Under the pieces are notes generated by a model. The model worked only from the letters and a program-made list of their open reading frames with translations. It did not search any database and was not told the origin of the DNA. Below are positions 23,030 to 61,678 of a stretch of DNA of 64,000 nucleotides, piece after piece. Made by a program: the position numbers and the translations under genes. This DNA is from Monoplex corrugatus (lineage: Eukaryota; Mollusca; Gastropoda; Littorinimorpha; Ranellidae): NCBI GenBank assembly GCA_030674185.1, contig JAPXFY010000015.1:19383989-19447988 (forward strand), in the 5' to 3' direction. Positions within the stretch are counted from its first letter, which is position 1; each line of letters opens with the position of its first letter.

Positions 23030-23660
23030 ATTTCTTCCCATGGGGATGCCAGGGGCACTTTCCTCACTTTCTGGAAATTCTCTGCTAAAAATTTCTTCTT
23101 TTCTGTCACTCTTTATTTCTGCCTTGTTCCTTTGCTTTCTGTTATCCTTTTCTCATTTTCTGATTTGCTGGGTCATTCACCTATGTTTTCAATAAAATTT
23201 TATAAGTTTCTATTAGGATTGATAATTGGGTACACTATATATTAATTACATTTTTAGCTCTAAGGAAATGTGAATTGCTTTATCGTAATTTCAGGTACTG
23301 AAAGCATGTTTTTGTGTACATAGCTATGTTTATAAATGCATTTGTTTTCAGATTCATTTTTCATCCCCCCCCCCCCCCCCACGTGATAACTTTGGGAGAA
23401 TGGCTAATAGCTGAGGCATGTCCCTAGATTATTTGTGTGAATGCAACATATATATATAAATATATATATAAATATATTATATATGAGTGTGTGTGTGTGT
23501 GTGTGTATGTGAGTGTGAGTGTGTGTGTGTGTGTATGTGTGTGTGTGTGTGTGTGCGTGTGTGTGTGTGTGTGTATAAACTTCATTTTCTGTTCCTGGTT
23601 TTCTTTTTCCAGGGTCATCAATGTGTTTAGATGAGCGTTGTTTGTATGGGTCACTTATAG
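23030..23660 (+). repeat. Interspersed repeat R3 copy
   Basis: Shares 'CCCATGGGGATGCCAGGGGC', 'TTCTGGAAATTCT', 'GCTCTAAGGAAATGT', 'GATAACTTTGGGAGAATGG' and later text with 60160-60660 and with the split copy at 44130-44317 plus 49017-49300. It is non-coding. A TG/TA microsatellite interrupts it at 23450-23575. Confidence 0.75.
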
Positions 23661-23691
23661 CCCTGATATGGCCCTGAGGGGTTAGTTGGGC

Positions 23692-25457
23692 TTAAACCCC
23701 TTAAGTGCCATCAACGTAAAAATTTATGAAGCTCTCAGAGCCTTCTGTGTTACCTACAAACGTAAAATTTATGTACGTAGTTTGACACACATTTCAGCTT
23801 AACTTTTTCACATCGTAACGAAGATAACCGCAGGCGTTGGAACGCTAGGGGTATAGCGTTCTGCAAGCTCGCCGCTGACAACGTAACGCTACGATTCTAG
23901 CGTCTTGCGTTAGAAAATTCCTACGTGAAGCCAGTTACGGTCTAAGGAAAAAAACCTCTATTATAGTATCGAGTAACCATTTCTAAATACTGTTAGAGTG
24001 ATTTCCCGAGTAAAAAATCTATTTGAAGAATTTTTCGGGCGCGAGAACAACATCACCCGAACCGCGTGCTTCACTGAAACAAAGGCAAAATGGAGCGCCC
24101 TGTGAATGCGCGATGTCGTTGTTCACTCAGGATTGTGGAATTTTTGTGTGTGTGTGTACTTTTTTGAGCTGCTGATCAGATGATACAAGTCATGGAGAAT
24201 TGGTGTCTCTTTTTTCTGTTTTGTTTACATCTGCTGAATGGATGAAATGCTTGTCTGAAATGCTCCTCAACCATGATATTTCATTGCACAAATAACTTCA
24301 AAGCATGTCTGAACAAACCTTATACTGTAGATATCCTAAAAGAGGATTAAATTACCTTTCTAACCATACCCTACATGTTTATGTTAGTCATTTGGAGCGC
24401 CTGTGAAAATTAATTCAAAGTGGCCTAAAAATGCACGTTTCCAAGGAAAGTAGTTAGTGGCAGCTGGCACGTCTGCAGGGAAGTAGGTCAAATAGCCAGC
24501 TGACGATGCCAAAGTGTTTTTTAATGTAAATGAGAGAGAAGCACTGACTGATGTTGTCAGTCTCAGAGAGGGTTCATAACAGTGATTGGCTTCCCTTACA
24601 TGACTTTTTGACCTGTGCAACCCTCACCAGATTGGTTATATTTATCTGAAAAGAGAAACTGGTTTACAGCAAAATGCTGACACCAGGACTGTCTTGCAAT
24701 GCTGCATGTTTTCAGCCTCTGAAAGCATGTGAGTTGAGTCGAGAACTTATAAATGACTGTAGGATGACTTAGAAGACAATTGTGACACAAGAAGAGGTTG
24801 AAAACAGCAATAGTTACTTGCTGTTGGTATGGAATGTTCACCAGACAGACCCAACACGAAAAGTATTGATTTTACAAGCATGTGACACAAAAGGTTTGTG
24901 GCCCCAGGCAATACTGGCAGCCAGCCAACAACTTCACACGTTCAAACACAGGTGGACACACACTGTGGAATAGGCAACACTTTCAATATTAGGAGTGGCA
25001 AGGGGATGACTAGACCTGGGTGATAGAGTGGGGTGAAGGTCGGGTGTATAGTGGCAGCAGTCAAGCGACTCAGTGGACTGGTATGCTGCTGCTCTTTGTA
25101 ACTCCTGATCTGTCAGTAGGTCAGCCAGTCTGAATACTTTTAGATTTCATCAGGAGGGTCTAAGCTTCTATTTTTCCCTTTAGTTGTTTGGTTTCTATCA
25201 TGAGTGGTTATCAGTTTTTTTTACGGGAATTTCCACAAAATATCACAAATATGTAGCAATTTCAAGAAATTACTACATAAATCATCTGAAAATACATTTA
25301 GTCATGCCTGATGCATCATTCTGTGTAATTTCATGAATAGATTCCCATAAATATGGAAGCAACGGTTGTTTTATTGTACATGGTAGTGATGCAACATTTT
25401 TCCCCCGCACATGGAAAACACCGGATGTCAAAAAATGTCGGCACTCAAGGGGTTTAA
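23692..25457. mobile_element. piggyBac-like TTAA element, 1.77 kb
   Basis: Ends are TTAAACCCCTTAAGTGCC (left) and, read inward from the right, TTAAACCCCTTGAGTGCC: 17 of 18 match, with TTAA at both edges. At 24090 an ATG opens 'MERPVNARCRCSLRIVEFL', which resembles the basic start of other piggyBac-like N-termini here. No DDD transposase core was recognised, so it is likely non-autonomous. Confidence 0.8.
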
Positions 25458-25524
25458 AAATAATAATAATAATAATAATATTTTTTTTTCAAATGGTGAG
25501 TGAACAACAACAGCAATCGCAACA

Positions 25525-25584
<60 letters not shown>

Positions 25585-25610
25585 TATCTCTCTCTCTCTC
25601 ACACTTCATG
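25440..25610 (+). repeat. (AAT)n then (CA)n/(TC)n microsatellites
   Basis: Short (AAT)n directly outside the piggyBac-like end, then CA tracts at 25525-25585 and TC words. Confidence 0.85.
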
Positions 25611-25954
25611 CAACAGGATAAGTCGTCTGATTATAGTACAAGAAATTCAATTAACAAGTCTAATTCATATACATGTATAGTCAAAAAGCATCACAAGCAA
25701 AGTCCTTAATCCCACGTAGGATAATTCTCTATTAAACACATAACAATCAAAACAACAGAGATTATAATGAAGCATGTGATCAATATCAAAACGTACATTT
25801 ATTATTCTATGATTATAGGCTCTTGTAAATATTTCAAATACAAAAAATTAATGAATCAGAGATCAAGCAATTCTAATATTAAGTATGGTGAGATTTAAAA
25901 AATAGATTGAAAAGCAATTCACATTGAGAAAAATCTTGGTTTTCATTCATATCC

Positions 25955-26163
25955 TTTGTAAACATGCAGGCTACTGTACAAAGGCAAAAAATGTCAGTGC
26001 AGTGAAGTTTGTAAACAATAATCTTTGTGTAACATGCAGGCTACTGTACAAAGGCAAAAATGTCAGTGCAGTGAAGTTTGTAAACAATTATCTTTGTGTA
26101 ACATGCAGGCTACTGTACAAAGGCAAAAAATGTCAGTGCAGTGAAGTTTGTAAACAATTATCA
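25955..26163 (+). repeat. ~69-bp tandem repeat, 3 copies
   Basis: Units share 'AACATGCAGGCTACTGTAC', 'AAAGGCAAAAA', 'TGTCAGTGCAGTGAAGTTTG' and 'TAAACAATTATC'. Copies are nearly identical, so the expansion is recent. Confidence 0.9.
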
Positions 26164-26364
26164 TTACTATGTAAGTCAGACACACATACACAACCGACAA
26201 TAACTGAATCATTCATCATTTCATCAGTAAAGAATGTTATGTAAAACATTTAACTCACATCAGCACATAGAAACTTTTACATGTTAATTCAAATCATTTT
26301 CTTATTTATATAAAAACAAGGAACTTTTGTTGTGAAGATTGGAGACAGGTTTGGTCCCTTTGTC

Positions 26365-26485
26365 AATGAATGAGCAACAAATTTCAACAAATTACAATGA
26401 ATGAGCAACAAATTTCAACAAATTACAATGAATGAGCAACAAATTTCAACAAAATGACAATGAATGAGCAACAAATTTCCACAAC
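26365..26485 (+). repeat. 31-bp tandem repeat, about 4 copies
   Basis: Unit AATGAATGAGCAACAAATTT followed by CAACAAATTAC, nearly perfect. Confidence 0.9.
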
Positions 26486-26519
26486 GAGAAAGTAGGACTA
26501 CATCATGAGCCATACATCA

Positions 26520-26660
26520 CAAAGGACTTATGAAACACTAAACTGACTCCACTAGAATGACTGATAATCTATATCTAAGATGGCAGTCAACATCGCCAGT
26601 TTTTATATTGCGGGCTGGGACTGAACTCGAGACATCCAATCTTGAATCAAAGGTTCTGTC
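26520..26660 (-). repeat. Partial R1 copy
   Basis: Has 'TGACTCCACTAGAATGACTG' and 'GCGGGCTGGGACTGAACTCG', as in other minus-oriented R1 copies. From 26661 to 27205 no feature was seen. Confidence 0.6.
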
Positions 26661-27205
26661 AATATGAACAGCTGCTAAAAAGTTTGCATTTCTGTTGTTG
26701 GGGTCAACAAAGTAGACTATATCCACAATATCTGTACCCACTGTTCAAGACTTGACAGAACTCTGTGGTTAAGACCCATTCTTAAACAGCTGAAGTCTGT
26801 TCACTCATAGCACATACATGTTACTTTATAAATCAGTTCACTTTAGTTTAGAAAATAAACATCACAGGATGGAGGGAACACAACAAAGTGAAAAAAAAAA
26901 GGGAATTTTATGTTACAATGATTTTCATTTTGTAATATAACTGAAGGCGTACAAGGGAAGGGGCTGAAAATAAATTTTCTATTTGAATGTCAATGCATCA
27001 CAGTTTATCAGTAGTGAAATAAGCATTTAAAAAACAATAACAACAACAATCAAGCAAACACACAGATGAATAATGTGCACATACACACATACCCACACAC
27101 ACATACTTTTTTTCCTTCTTTCTCAGGACTGACTGTCCATAACATTTCCATTTGCCTTTGTCCTCCTACATCCCTATCCCCACTTTCTTGTTTTGTCTTG
27201 AGTCA

Positions 27206-27399
27206 TTAAACCCTTTGACTCCTTCACCCTATCCACCAGCATACTGTATTGTCAGTCATGACAGCAAAGCAAAAACTTAACCCTTTCGCTCCCTCACCTA
27301 TCTACCAGTTTCCTGCAGGAAGCTGGTGGGTAGGGTGAGGGAGTGAAAGGGTTTAAGTTTTTGCAACTGGCGGATTCGGTGCAGGAGTGAAAGGGTTAA
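27206..27399 (-). mobile_element. Composite hairpin MITE (NH), copy 1
   Basis: The outer element is bounded by TTAA (27206 and 27396). At its centre, in an 'AAAAACTTAA' palindrome, sits a second palindromic element bounded by TTAA (27277 and 27353) with a CTGCAG midpoint. Arms read TTAACCCTTTCGCTCCCTCA and its inverse. The orientation is opposite to the copies at 28.8, 31.7 and 37.1 kb. Confidence 0.85.
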
Positions 27400-28685
27400 G
27401 TGAACAGATATGAAATCATTGACCACACACACACAAACACACACACACAACACCATTAACAGGCACATTTTTTGTAATCATTCAAAACGTAAGTAAAGGC
27501 ACCAAAAACGAAAACAGCAGGATAAAGTCAACATCCTTTCAATATGGTTAAGTATTTGATTAAATAAAGCATATAAAATAATCTGATCTGGAACAGTGAA
27601 GTATAGCTTGCGTAGTGTGTAATAGTTTTGATAAGTATTGCTTTCATGATGATTGGTCAGGTGGTCTATTTAGGATTAAAACTGAAATGTCCAAAATTTG
27701 TGACAAAGAAAGACTGGAATACGTCTGTATCAAACAGTAAAAGTACTAAAACAAACAAGCTAACTACCAACACAAGCTCACGCACACGCACATGCACGCA
27801 CACACACACACACATGTAAGGTTTTCTTAAAGATAATGTCACAAAAACTGATTAATGAGAGTTATTCTCCTGCTAGGAATCCATAAAAGATTGGGCTGTA
27901 TGTCATCATTTTTGTGAAAAACTTGATGCTAATATCTGTGCAGATGAAAAGAACAATTCTGCAAAAATGTATCTCTGTCTTGAGTTAAATTAAGCAATAA
28001 TCGTAAATTCTAGGTCACAGGTTTGGTGAGTGTTTTTCTTTAATGTGTTTTGATGCTTTTCACAAATACATTTTTAATACTAATGTGGATGTTGTCATGG
28101 TTTGCGTGTGACAGTTAATTTACGGGTATGTTTTTTTGGTTTGGATTCAGATACTGAAATGTATCACCATGGCAATATTACAGCATTTTTAGGGACACTG
28201 AAATTTAATGGAATTTCTTGGTTTTCATGGGAATGTTTGGTGATATGGTGGAAGTGTTAACACAAGTTTTCTTTCAGAATTTCAATAATCATGACATACT
28301 AGGTGTTAATGGCTGATCTGTGAGCAAAAGTTTCATTAACATTGCAACAGACAAGCTCAATCTTATTCAAAATTTGATATGTCCACTACACTATACAAAC
28401 ATTAAATAATCAGTATAAGTGAGGTATATCTATATAGACAAATCAATGAACATATGAGGCAAAAGGAAACCTGGGCTGTACTACTGATGCCAGCCTGTGT
28501 GTTTACTGATTTATCACCTGTAGATTACAAGAATCATTTTATAAACTCAAATACAAAACACAAATTGTAAAGTATAATACAGATTAGCAAATAACAATGC
28601 AGAATGGACTCCCAGCGCCTGTCCAAGTGCTTACAACCATAAAATCCATGTATCAGAAGAAAGCATTTGAGTTTGGAGTTTAGCC
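27400..28685. other. No recognisable gene
   Basis: AT-rich single-copy-looking DNA with a few short CA tracts. Confidence 0.5.
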
Positions 28686-28760
28686 ATTAGTGGTCCATTA
28701 ACTCAGTTGTAAGAGCGTCATGCTCATAATGCAGGGGTCGTGGGTTCAACACTTCGCAGG
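28686..28760 (+). mobile_element. tRNA-like SINE head
   Basis: 'TTAACTCAGTTGTAAGAGCG', then a CAT/TAA anticodon-like region, then 'GTCGTGGGTTCAACAC' make A and B boxes of a tRNA-like promoter. The acceptor stem does not pair well, so this is a SINE head rather than a tRNA gene. Confidence 0.55.
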
Positions 28761-28840
28761 CTTACACCAACTGTTCCATTCTTTTGATAGAGATGTAGAC
28801 ACATGATATGACATCTCGAATTCAGTCCCACCCTACAACA

Positions 28841-29029
28841 TTAACCCTTTGACTCTCGCACCCTGTCCACCAATTGCAAAAACAACCATTTAACTTCCCC
28901 ACCCTATCCACCAGCTTCCTGGGGAAGCTGATGGATAGGGTGAGGGAGTCAAAGGGTTAAATTTTTGATCTGTTAGCATGATTGACAATGTAGGATGCTG
29001 GTGGATAGGTCACAGGAGTCAAATGATTA
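28841..29029 (+). mobile_element. Composite hairpin MITE (NH), copy 2
   Basis: Outer TTAA at 28841; inner hairpin bounded by TTAA at 28890 and 28957; outer right arm 'GACAATGTAGGATGCTGGTG' ending in a diverged ATTA at about 29025. Confidence 0.8.
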
Positions 29030-29039
29030 CAAAACTGAC

Positions 29040-29440
29040 CTGTTCATCGCCCATCTCAGTGTTTCCATCATTCTGGTGGTGTCAGCCTAATGTTTTATAG
29101 GTCACTTCCCCCTGAATTCCTTCCCACTTCAAGACCTTGCCAGTGCACACAATGAATCCCACTTGAACAAAGGCTAAAAACTCAAGAGGGATTTATCCCA
29201 CCAGCACAATTCCGTATCTGCTTCACCCAGTCTGCCTTGTGTTCTCTGGATCTGTGCAAAACCCTATGCACTGACAAGGATTTGAAATGGAGAGGTTTGG
29301 AGTGGGGGGGACAGAACCTGTGAATTGCTAAGGTGATACCACCAGAATGGTTACAATGTTAAGACAGGCAGGGACAGGCGCAGCCAGTTTGTACATTGGG
29401 GCTGATACTGAACTTGAGATAACGGATCTTGGGTCCATGG
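29040..29440 (+). repeat. R1, two arms in opposite orientation
   Basis: Left arm (29045-29190) reads R1 forward: 'CATTCTGGTGGTGTCAGCCT', 'CTTCAAGACCTTGCCAGTGC'. The right arm (29195-29440) reads it backward: 'CACTGACAAGGATTTGAAAT', 'ATACCACCAGAATGG'. Either two copies meet head to head, or R1 can exist as a foldback. Confidence 0.65.
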
Positions 29441-29479
29441 CTTTTCAAGAGCCAGCCAACCCATTAAAAAAAACAAGAA

Positions 29480-29558
29480 AAACTGTGGCCTGCCCCAGGG
29501 TCGAACCCATGGCCCCTGTGTGGCCCCTGATGCTGTAACCAACTAAGCCAACTGAAGC
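29480..29558 (-). mobile_element. tRNA-like SINE head (minus)
   Basis: On the minus strand 'TTGGCTTAGTTGGTTACAGC' followed by 'CCATGGGTTCGACCCTGG' gives A and B boxes. From 29559 to 31055 nothing else was recognised apart from diverged AT-rich DNA. Confidence 0.55.
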
Positions 29559-31070
29559 CACAAAACAGTTGCAGTTTAGCTTGTGGCTAAAAGATTTCGT
29601 ATGGTGGCTTTCTGGACAATGAAGTTGATTGGTAAGCAGAAAAAAATAGATGATTTGCTGAAGAAAATGACAGCAGATGAGGAACAGGATTTTAGCAGCG
29701 TATCACACTGAGAGTGAAGACAAAGAAACAAATAAACAAACCAGCATCTCAATGGGGCACCTCCTCTGAATGATTATGACAGAGGAAATGAAGCAGAGCA
29801 CATGCACAGCTCTTGATTATGATCTGAATAAAAACAAAAATTCAAAGTCAGCCAAATGGGGTCCTTCAAACTGTGATCTGGTACAGGCTGTCTCTGGAAA
29901 GACTTGTAGAACATCATAAAGTACATACTGCATCAGTACCAGATCTGCCTCTGACAAACTGTCATTAACTGCTTTGCTGCTAATGCTCTTGGCTATAATG
30001 TATGCTGAAAACATTTCCAAGAAAACTGCAAAAAAATGCAATTATGAATTTATTTCACTTTAATTCACTCATATCTCCGAAACTGTTGCAGATAAACCAT
30101 AAAAGTATGCATCAAATGAAACAGAAATGTATGAAGTTTCTTTTTGTGAAAACAGTTTATAAATATTGAACCAGGTTTTCACACACGTATATGGCAAAAG
30201 TTGATGATCTTCATCAGAATCATCATCCAGTTGTGATTCTTCCAGATCAAAAATTCAAATTTACAAAGTTCCATTAAATGTTCATTTTTGTTTCCTGCTG
30301 TTGATGAAGAGTACAATTTAATTCATAACAACTAAATTGTCTTCAACAATATCAATAATGATGAAGTATTTGAACTTGCCATACTCAAGAAAAAAAACAA
30401 CAGCACCTAAAGAAGCTGTCAGTATTTCTGCATTACTAAAGAAAACACTAACACTACTCTATCTGATGTACAGTCTACATCAGCAGTGCACCGGTGATTG
30501 TCAAATTGTAATGCACATCTCACACCAAATATAGCAGCGAAGGCATTAAAAAAAAACACCCAATACAAAAGCCCTCAGCAACAACAGGTCTGGAATACAT
30601 TCAGAGCCAAATCTTGTGCAACTCAGCACCACTTGGCGGTTCTTTCTTGATTATATTATTTTTCTTATCTGTCTACCAAACAGGCCTAGAACACAGGACA
30701 TACACTGGCAGGAGTTTATGTCATGTGGGGCATACTGTATGCCGGTCGGGAGTGCATCAGGCGTATGCCAGAAAGATTGGAGGACTATACAACTGATATA
30801 AAAAAAAAGAGAATGCCATGGGCAGGTATTTCATGAGAAGTTTTCTGGTATGGTACAGAGTGTACATTTGTCTTTTTACAAAGACCTATGACATGACTAG
30901 ACCTTTCAGGTTGTAGACAGATACCTGATTCTGTCAGAGTGGTTGAACAGAAGATACAACAGAATCTGACGCAATTGCTCAAATGAAACACTGCTTATAC
31001 AGGCTAGAGATCCTGCAGACACTCCTTATCTAAGCATATACATACAAACCTACCTACCTAGCAGTAGGTG

Positions 31071-31305
31071 GGCCCCAGTAGCTCAGTTGGTTTGAGCGTC
31101 GGATTCACATGCTTATGGTTGTGGGTTTGAATCCCGGGGTGCGCTATATTAAAAACTGGCCTTCTCACTGTCCCATCTTAACATCACTGTTGTTCTGGTG
31201 TTGTCGGTATAGGATTAGATAAGTCCCCCTTTTCCCACTTCCCTGGGATGGTTATCCCCGTCGGCCATATCACCTGAGGTGCATGTTGACGTAAAAACTG
31301 AACCA

Positions 31306-31339
<34 letters not shown>
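31071..31339 (+). mobile_element. tRNA-derived SINE, intact, with target duplication
   Basis: Complete SINE of 269 bp: A box in 'GTAGCTCAGTTGGTTTGAGC', B box in 'TGTGGGTTTGAATCCC', the body shared with 21645-21890, and an (AATC)n tail at 31304-31339. The flanks ACCTAGCAGTAGGTG (31056-31070) and ACCTAGCAGTGTGTG (31340-31354) match at 13 of 15 bases. The (AATC)n tail suggests mobilisation by a LINE with a similar tail. Confidence 0.9.
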
Positions 31340-31340
<1 letters not shown>

Positions 31341-31664
31341 CCTAGCAGTGTGTGACTGTTCTACATCCCACTTAAAGACAATAACACTCTGTCTGTAGGA
31401 AGCTAAGGAGAGAATTTGGAAGAAATACAGGTGAATGACCTGGAAGGCAGAAATAAGAGAGAGTCTTGTGAGGAACAGAGAGCATGACAGGAAAGAGGAA
31501 CCCCTAACTACATAAAAACAAACTAGACAGTGCCTCTGGTCCCAAAACATGAGGGGACCTTAATTCCTGCATCTGCTATACCCCACTGCAAGTTGACATG
31601 GGATTTAAACCTCCTGCTATTTATGGACAAGTGCTCATGCCTTGTGAACAGTGGTCAAAGGAAG

Positions 31665-31857
31665 TTAAATCTTTGACTCAAGCACCCTGTCTACCAACTG
31701 CAAAAACATAACCCTTTCACTCCCTCACCCAATTCACCAGCTTCCTGCAGGAAGCTGGTGGAAAGGGTGAGAGAGTCAAAGGGTTAAGTTTTTGCTCTGC
31801 TACCATGTTTGGACAATGCAGGATGCCGGTGGAGAGGGTGAAGGAGTCAAATGGTTA
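31665..31857 (+). mobile_element. Composite hairpin MITE (NH), copy 3
   Basis: Outer TTAA at 31665; inner palindrome from about 31708 to TTAA at 31784 with a CTGCAG centre; right outer arm 'ACAATGCAGGATGCCGGTGG' to 31857. The inner left boundary has drifted to ATAA. Confidence 0.8.
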
Positions 31858-31959
31858 GTGAGGCAAAGTCAGCCACACAGCAAACCAAAGCGTTTGGCCT
31901 GCGCAAGACTCCACCAAAGGACTGAATCTGAAAGCTGACCAGAAAGCCATCAGAGCAGA

Positions 31960-32720
31960 TTTTGGGTAAGAGTTTTCCCAGTTGGGATTCAGTCAAGAGG
32001 GATTCGTTGCACTTCGACAGTTCTGCCTGTGTTCCATCCAAATCTGCCAGTAATTACGCTCTGTCCAATCTGCCAGTAATTACTCTGTCCAATCTGCCAG
32101 TAATTACGCTCTGTCCAATCTGCCAGTAATTACACTCTGCCTAAATCTGCCATATATGCTCTGCCCAAATCAGCCAGTAATTATGCTCTGCCCAAATCTG
32201 CCAGTAACTACACTCTGCCCAAGCCTGCCAGTAAGTATGCTCTGCCCAAATCTGCCAGTAATTATACCCTGCCCCACATTTGCCAGTAACTACACTCTGC
32301 CCAAGCCTGCCAGTAAGTATGCTCTGCCCAAATCTGCCAGTAATTATACCCTGCCCCACATTTGCCAGCAACTACATCTGCCCAAATCTGCCAGAATTTA
32401 TGCTCTGCCAAAATCTGCTGATAATTATGCCCTGCCCAAATCTGCCAGTATTTATGCATCATCTAAATCTCCCATTATACTCCACCCAAATCTGCCAATA
32501 CTTACTTGACAGATTCACTGGACACGGAGAATTCCATATGTTCTCCACCCAAATGTGCCAGTAATTATATGGTAGACTCCTTCAGCTTGCACAAAACTAA
32601 ATAAGGTCATGAAAAGGAGGGAGGAGGGAGAAGAGCAGGAGGAGGACAGGACAGGACCTATGAAACACGAAGTTAATATCGTCAGAATGACTGGATCGTT
32701 AGGATGAACTGCGAACTTGG
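31960..32720 (-). repeat. R1 copy containing an expanded minisatellite
   Basis: The minus-oriented R1 edges are intact: 'CAGTCAAGAGGGATTCG' and 'TGTTCCATCCAAATCTGCCAG' on the left, 'GCACAAAACT' and 'ATCGTCAGAATGACTGG' on the right. Between them (32045-32555) a 26-27-bp unit, CAAATCTGCCAGTAATTA plus a CTCTGCC spacer, is repeated about 19 times. Confidence 0.8.
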
Positions 32721-32863
32721 TAAGCACAGATCTGTATCGTTCATCAGCTAGAACAGAATCAGGTACCAGTGTAAGACTTTGCAATTGACTAGGTCTGTTC
32801 TCTTCTGCCAAAGAATTAATCACGGAATGGCATGTTGAGGTGGCACTACAATGAATTGTGCAC

Positions 32864-61002
<28,139 letters not shown>

Positions 61003-61045
61003 CTGGTGACATGATTTGCATAAAATTAAACAAAGTGATCAAGTA

Positions 61046-61130
61046 ACCATGGTGTAATGGTTAGTGCAACGGACTACTGACTGGAAGGAGTGTAGGTTCA
61101 AATTTCGTCAGTCCTATCAAAATCACTGGG
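61046..61130 (+). mobile_element. tRNA-like SINE head near TMCO4-like exon
   Basis: 'TGGTGTAATGGTTAGTGC' and 'GTAGGTTCAAATTTCG' look like A and B boxes of a Glu/Gln-like tRNA. Stems do not pair as in a real tRNA. It lies 44 bp upstream (minus sense) of the exon at 61002. Confidence 0.5.
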
Positions 61131-61186
61131 ATTTTTCAGCCCCAACCGGCTCCTATCCAAAATGGAGTACTAATCTATCAAAGCCA

Positions 61187-61678
61187 TAACGCAGCCCCCG
61201 ATTACCTGTCAAGCCTACTTGAGATCTATGTTCCCTCACGTACCCTCCGCTCTGCCTCCATCCTCTGACTTTTCGCTTTCCACGCACTAAGCTCAATACC
61301 TATGGCCCACGAGCCTTCTCTGTTTCTGGTCCATTTTCCTGGAACAAACTTCCTCTCTCAGTCCGTCAGCAACCTACTTTTGTCTCCCTCAAGTCCGCTC
61401 TCAAAACTCACCTTTTCTCCTCTGCATAAAATCCTGACCTCACTCAATCCCCTCTGCAGCCTGTCTCCACTCGGAGGGGAATCACATTGTAATATATAAT
61501 TGTATATAATATGCTCTCTATAATTTTCCATTGCTTTTATTCTTTCTCCCCATTATAGCTGTGTGCGTGTGCGCTGTGTGTGTGTGTGTGCGTGCGTGTG
61601 TGTCTGTTTTAGTGCTTAGATTTGATTTTATCAAGATTTTGCACTATATAAATATTGTATTATATTATTATTATTATT
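61187..61678 (+). mobile_element. Short L2-like LINE copy with target duplication
   Basis: Matches 50161-50733 from 'CGCAGCCCCCGATTACC' to the (ATT)n tail, so it is truncated to the last part of the ORF and 3' UTR. Left flank TACTAATCTATCAAAGCCAT (61170 on) and right flank TACTAATCTTTCAAAGCCAT (61680 on) form a target duplication of about 22 bp with one mismatch. The 5' junction shares ATAAC with the target. Confidence 0.88.

Noticed and set aside
24384..24841. Minus-strand frames in the 23.7-kb TTAA element as a piggyBac transposase core
   Set aside because: I looked for DDD-type motifs and the C-terminal Cys cluster and found none that were convincing; the frames overlap and lack family text.
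28686..28760. Possible tRNA gene
   Set aside because: A and B boxes are present but the acceptor stem does not pair and SINE-like sequence follows; the same holds for 21645, 29480, 31071 and 61046.
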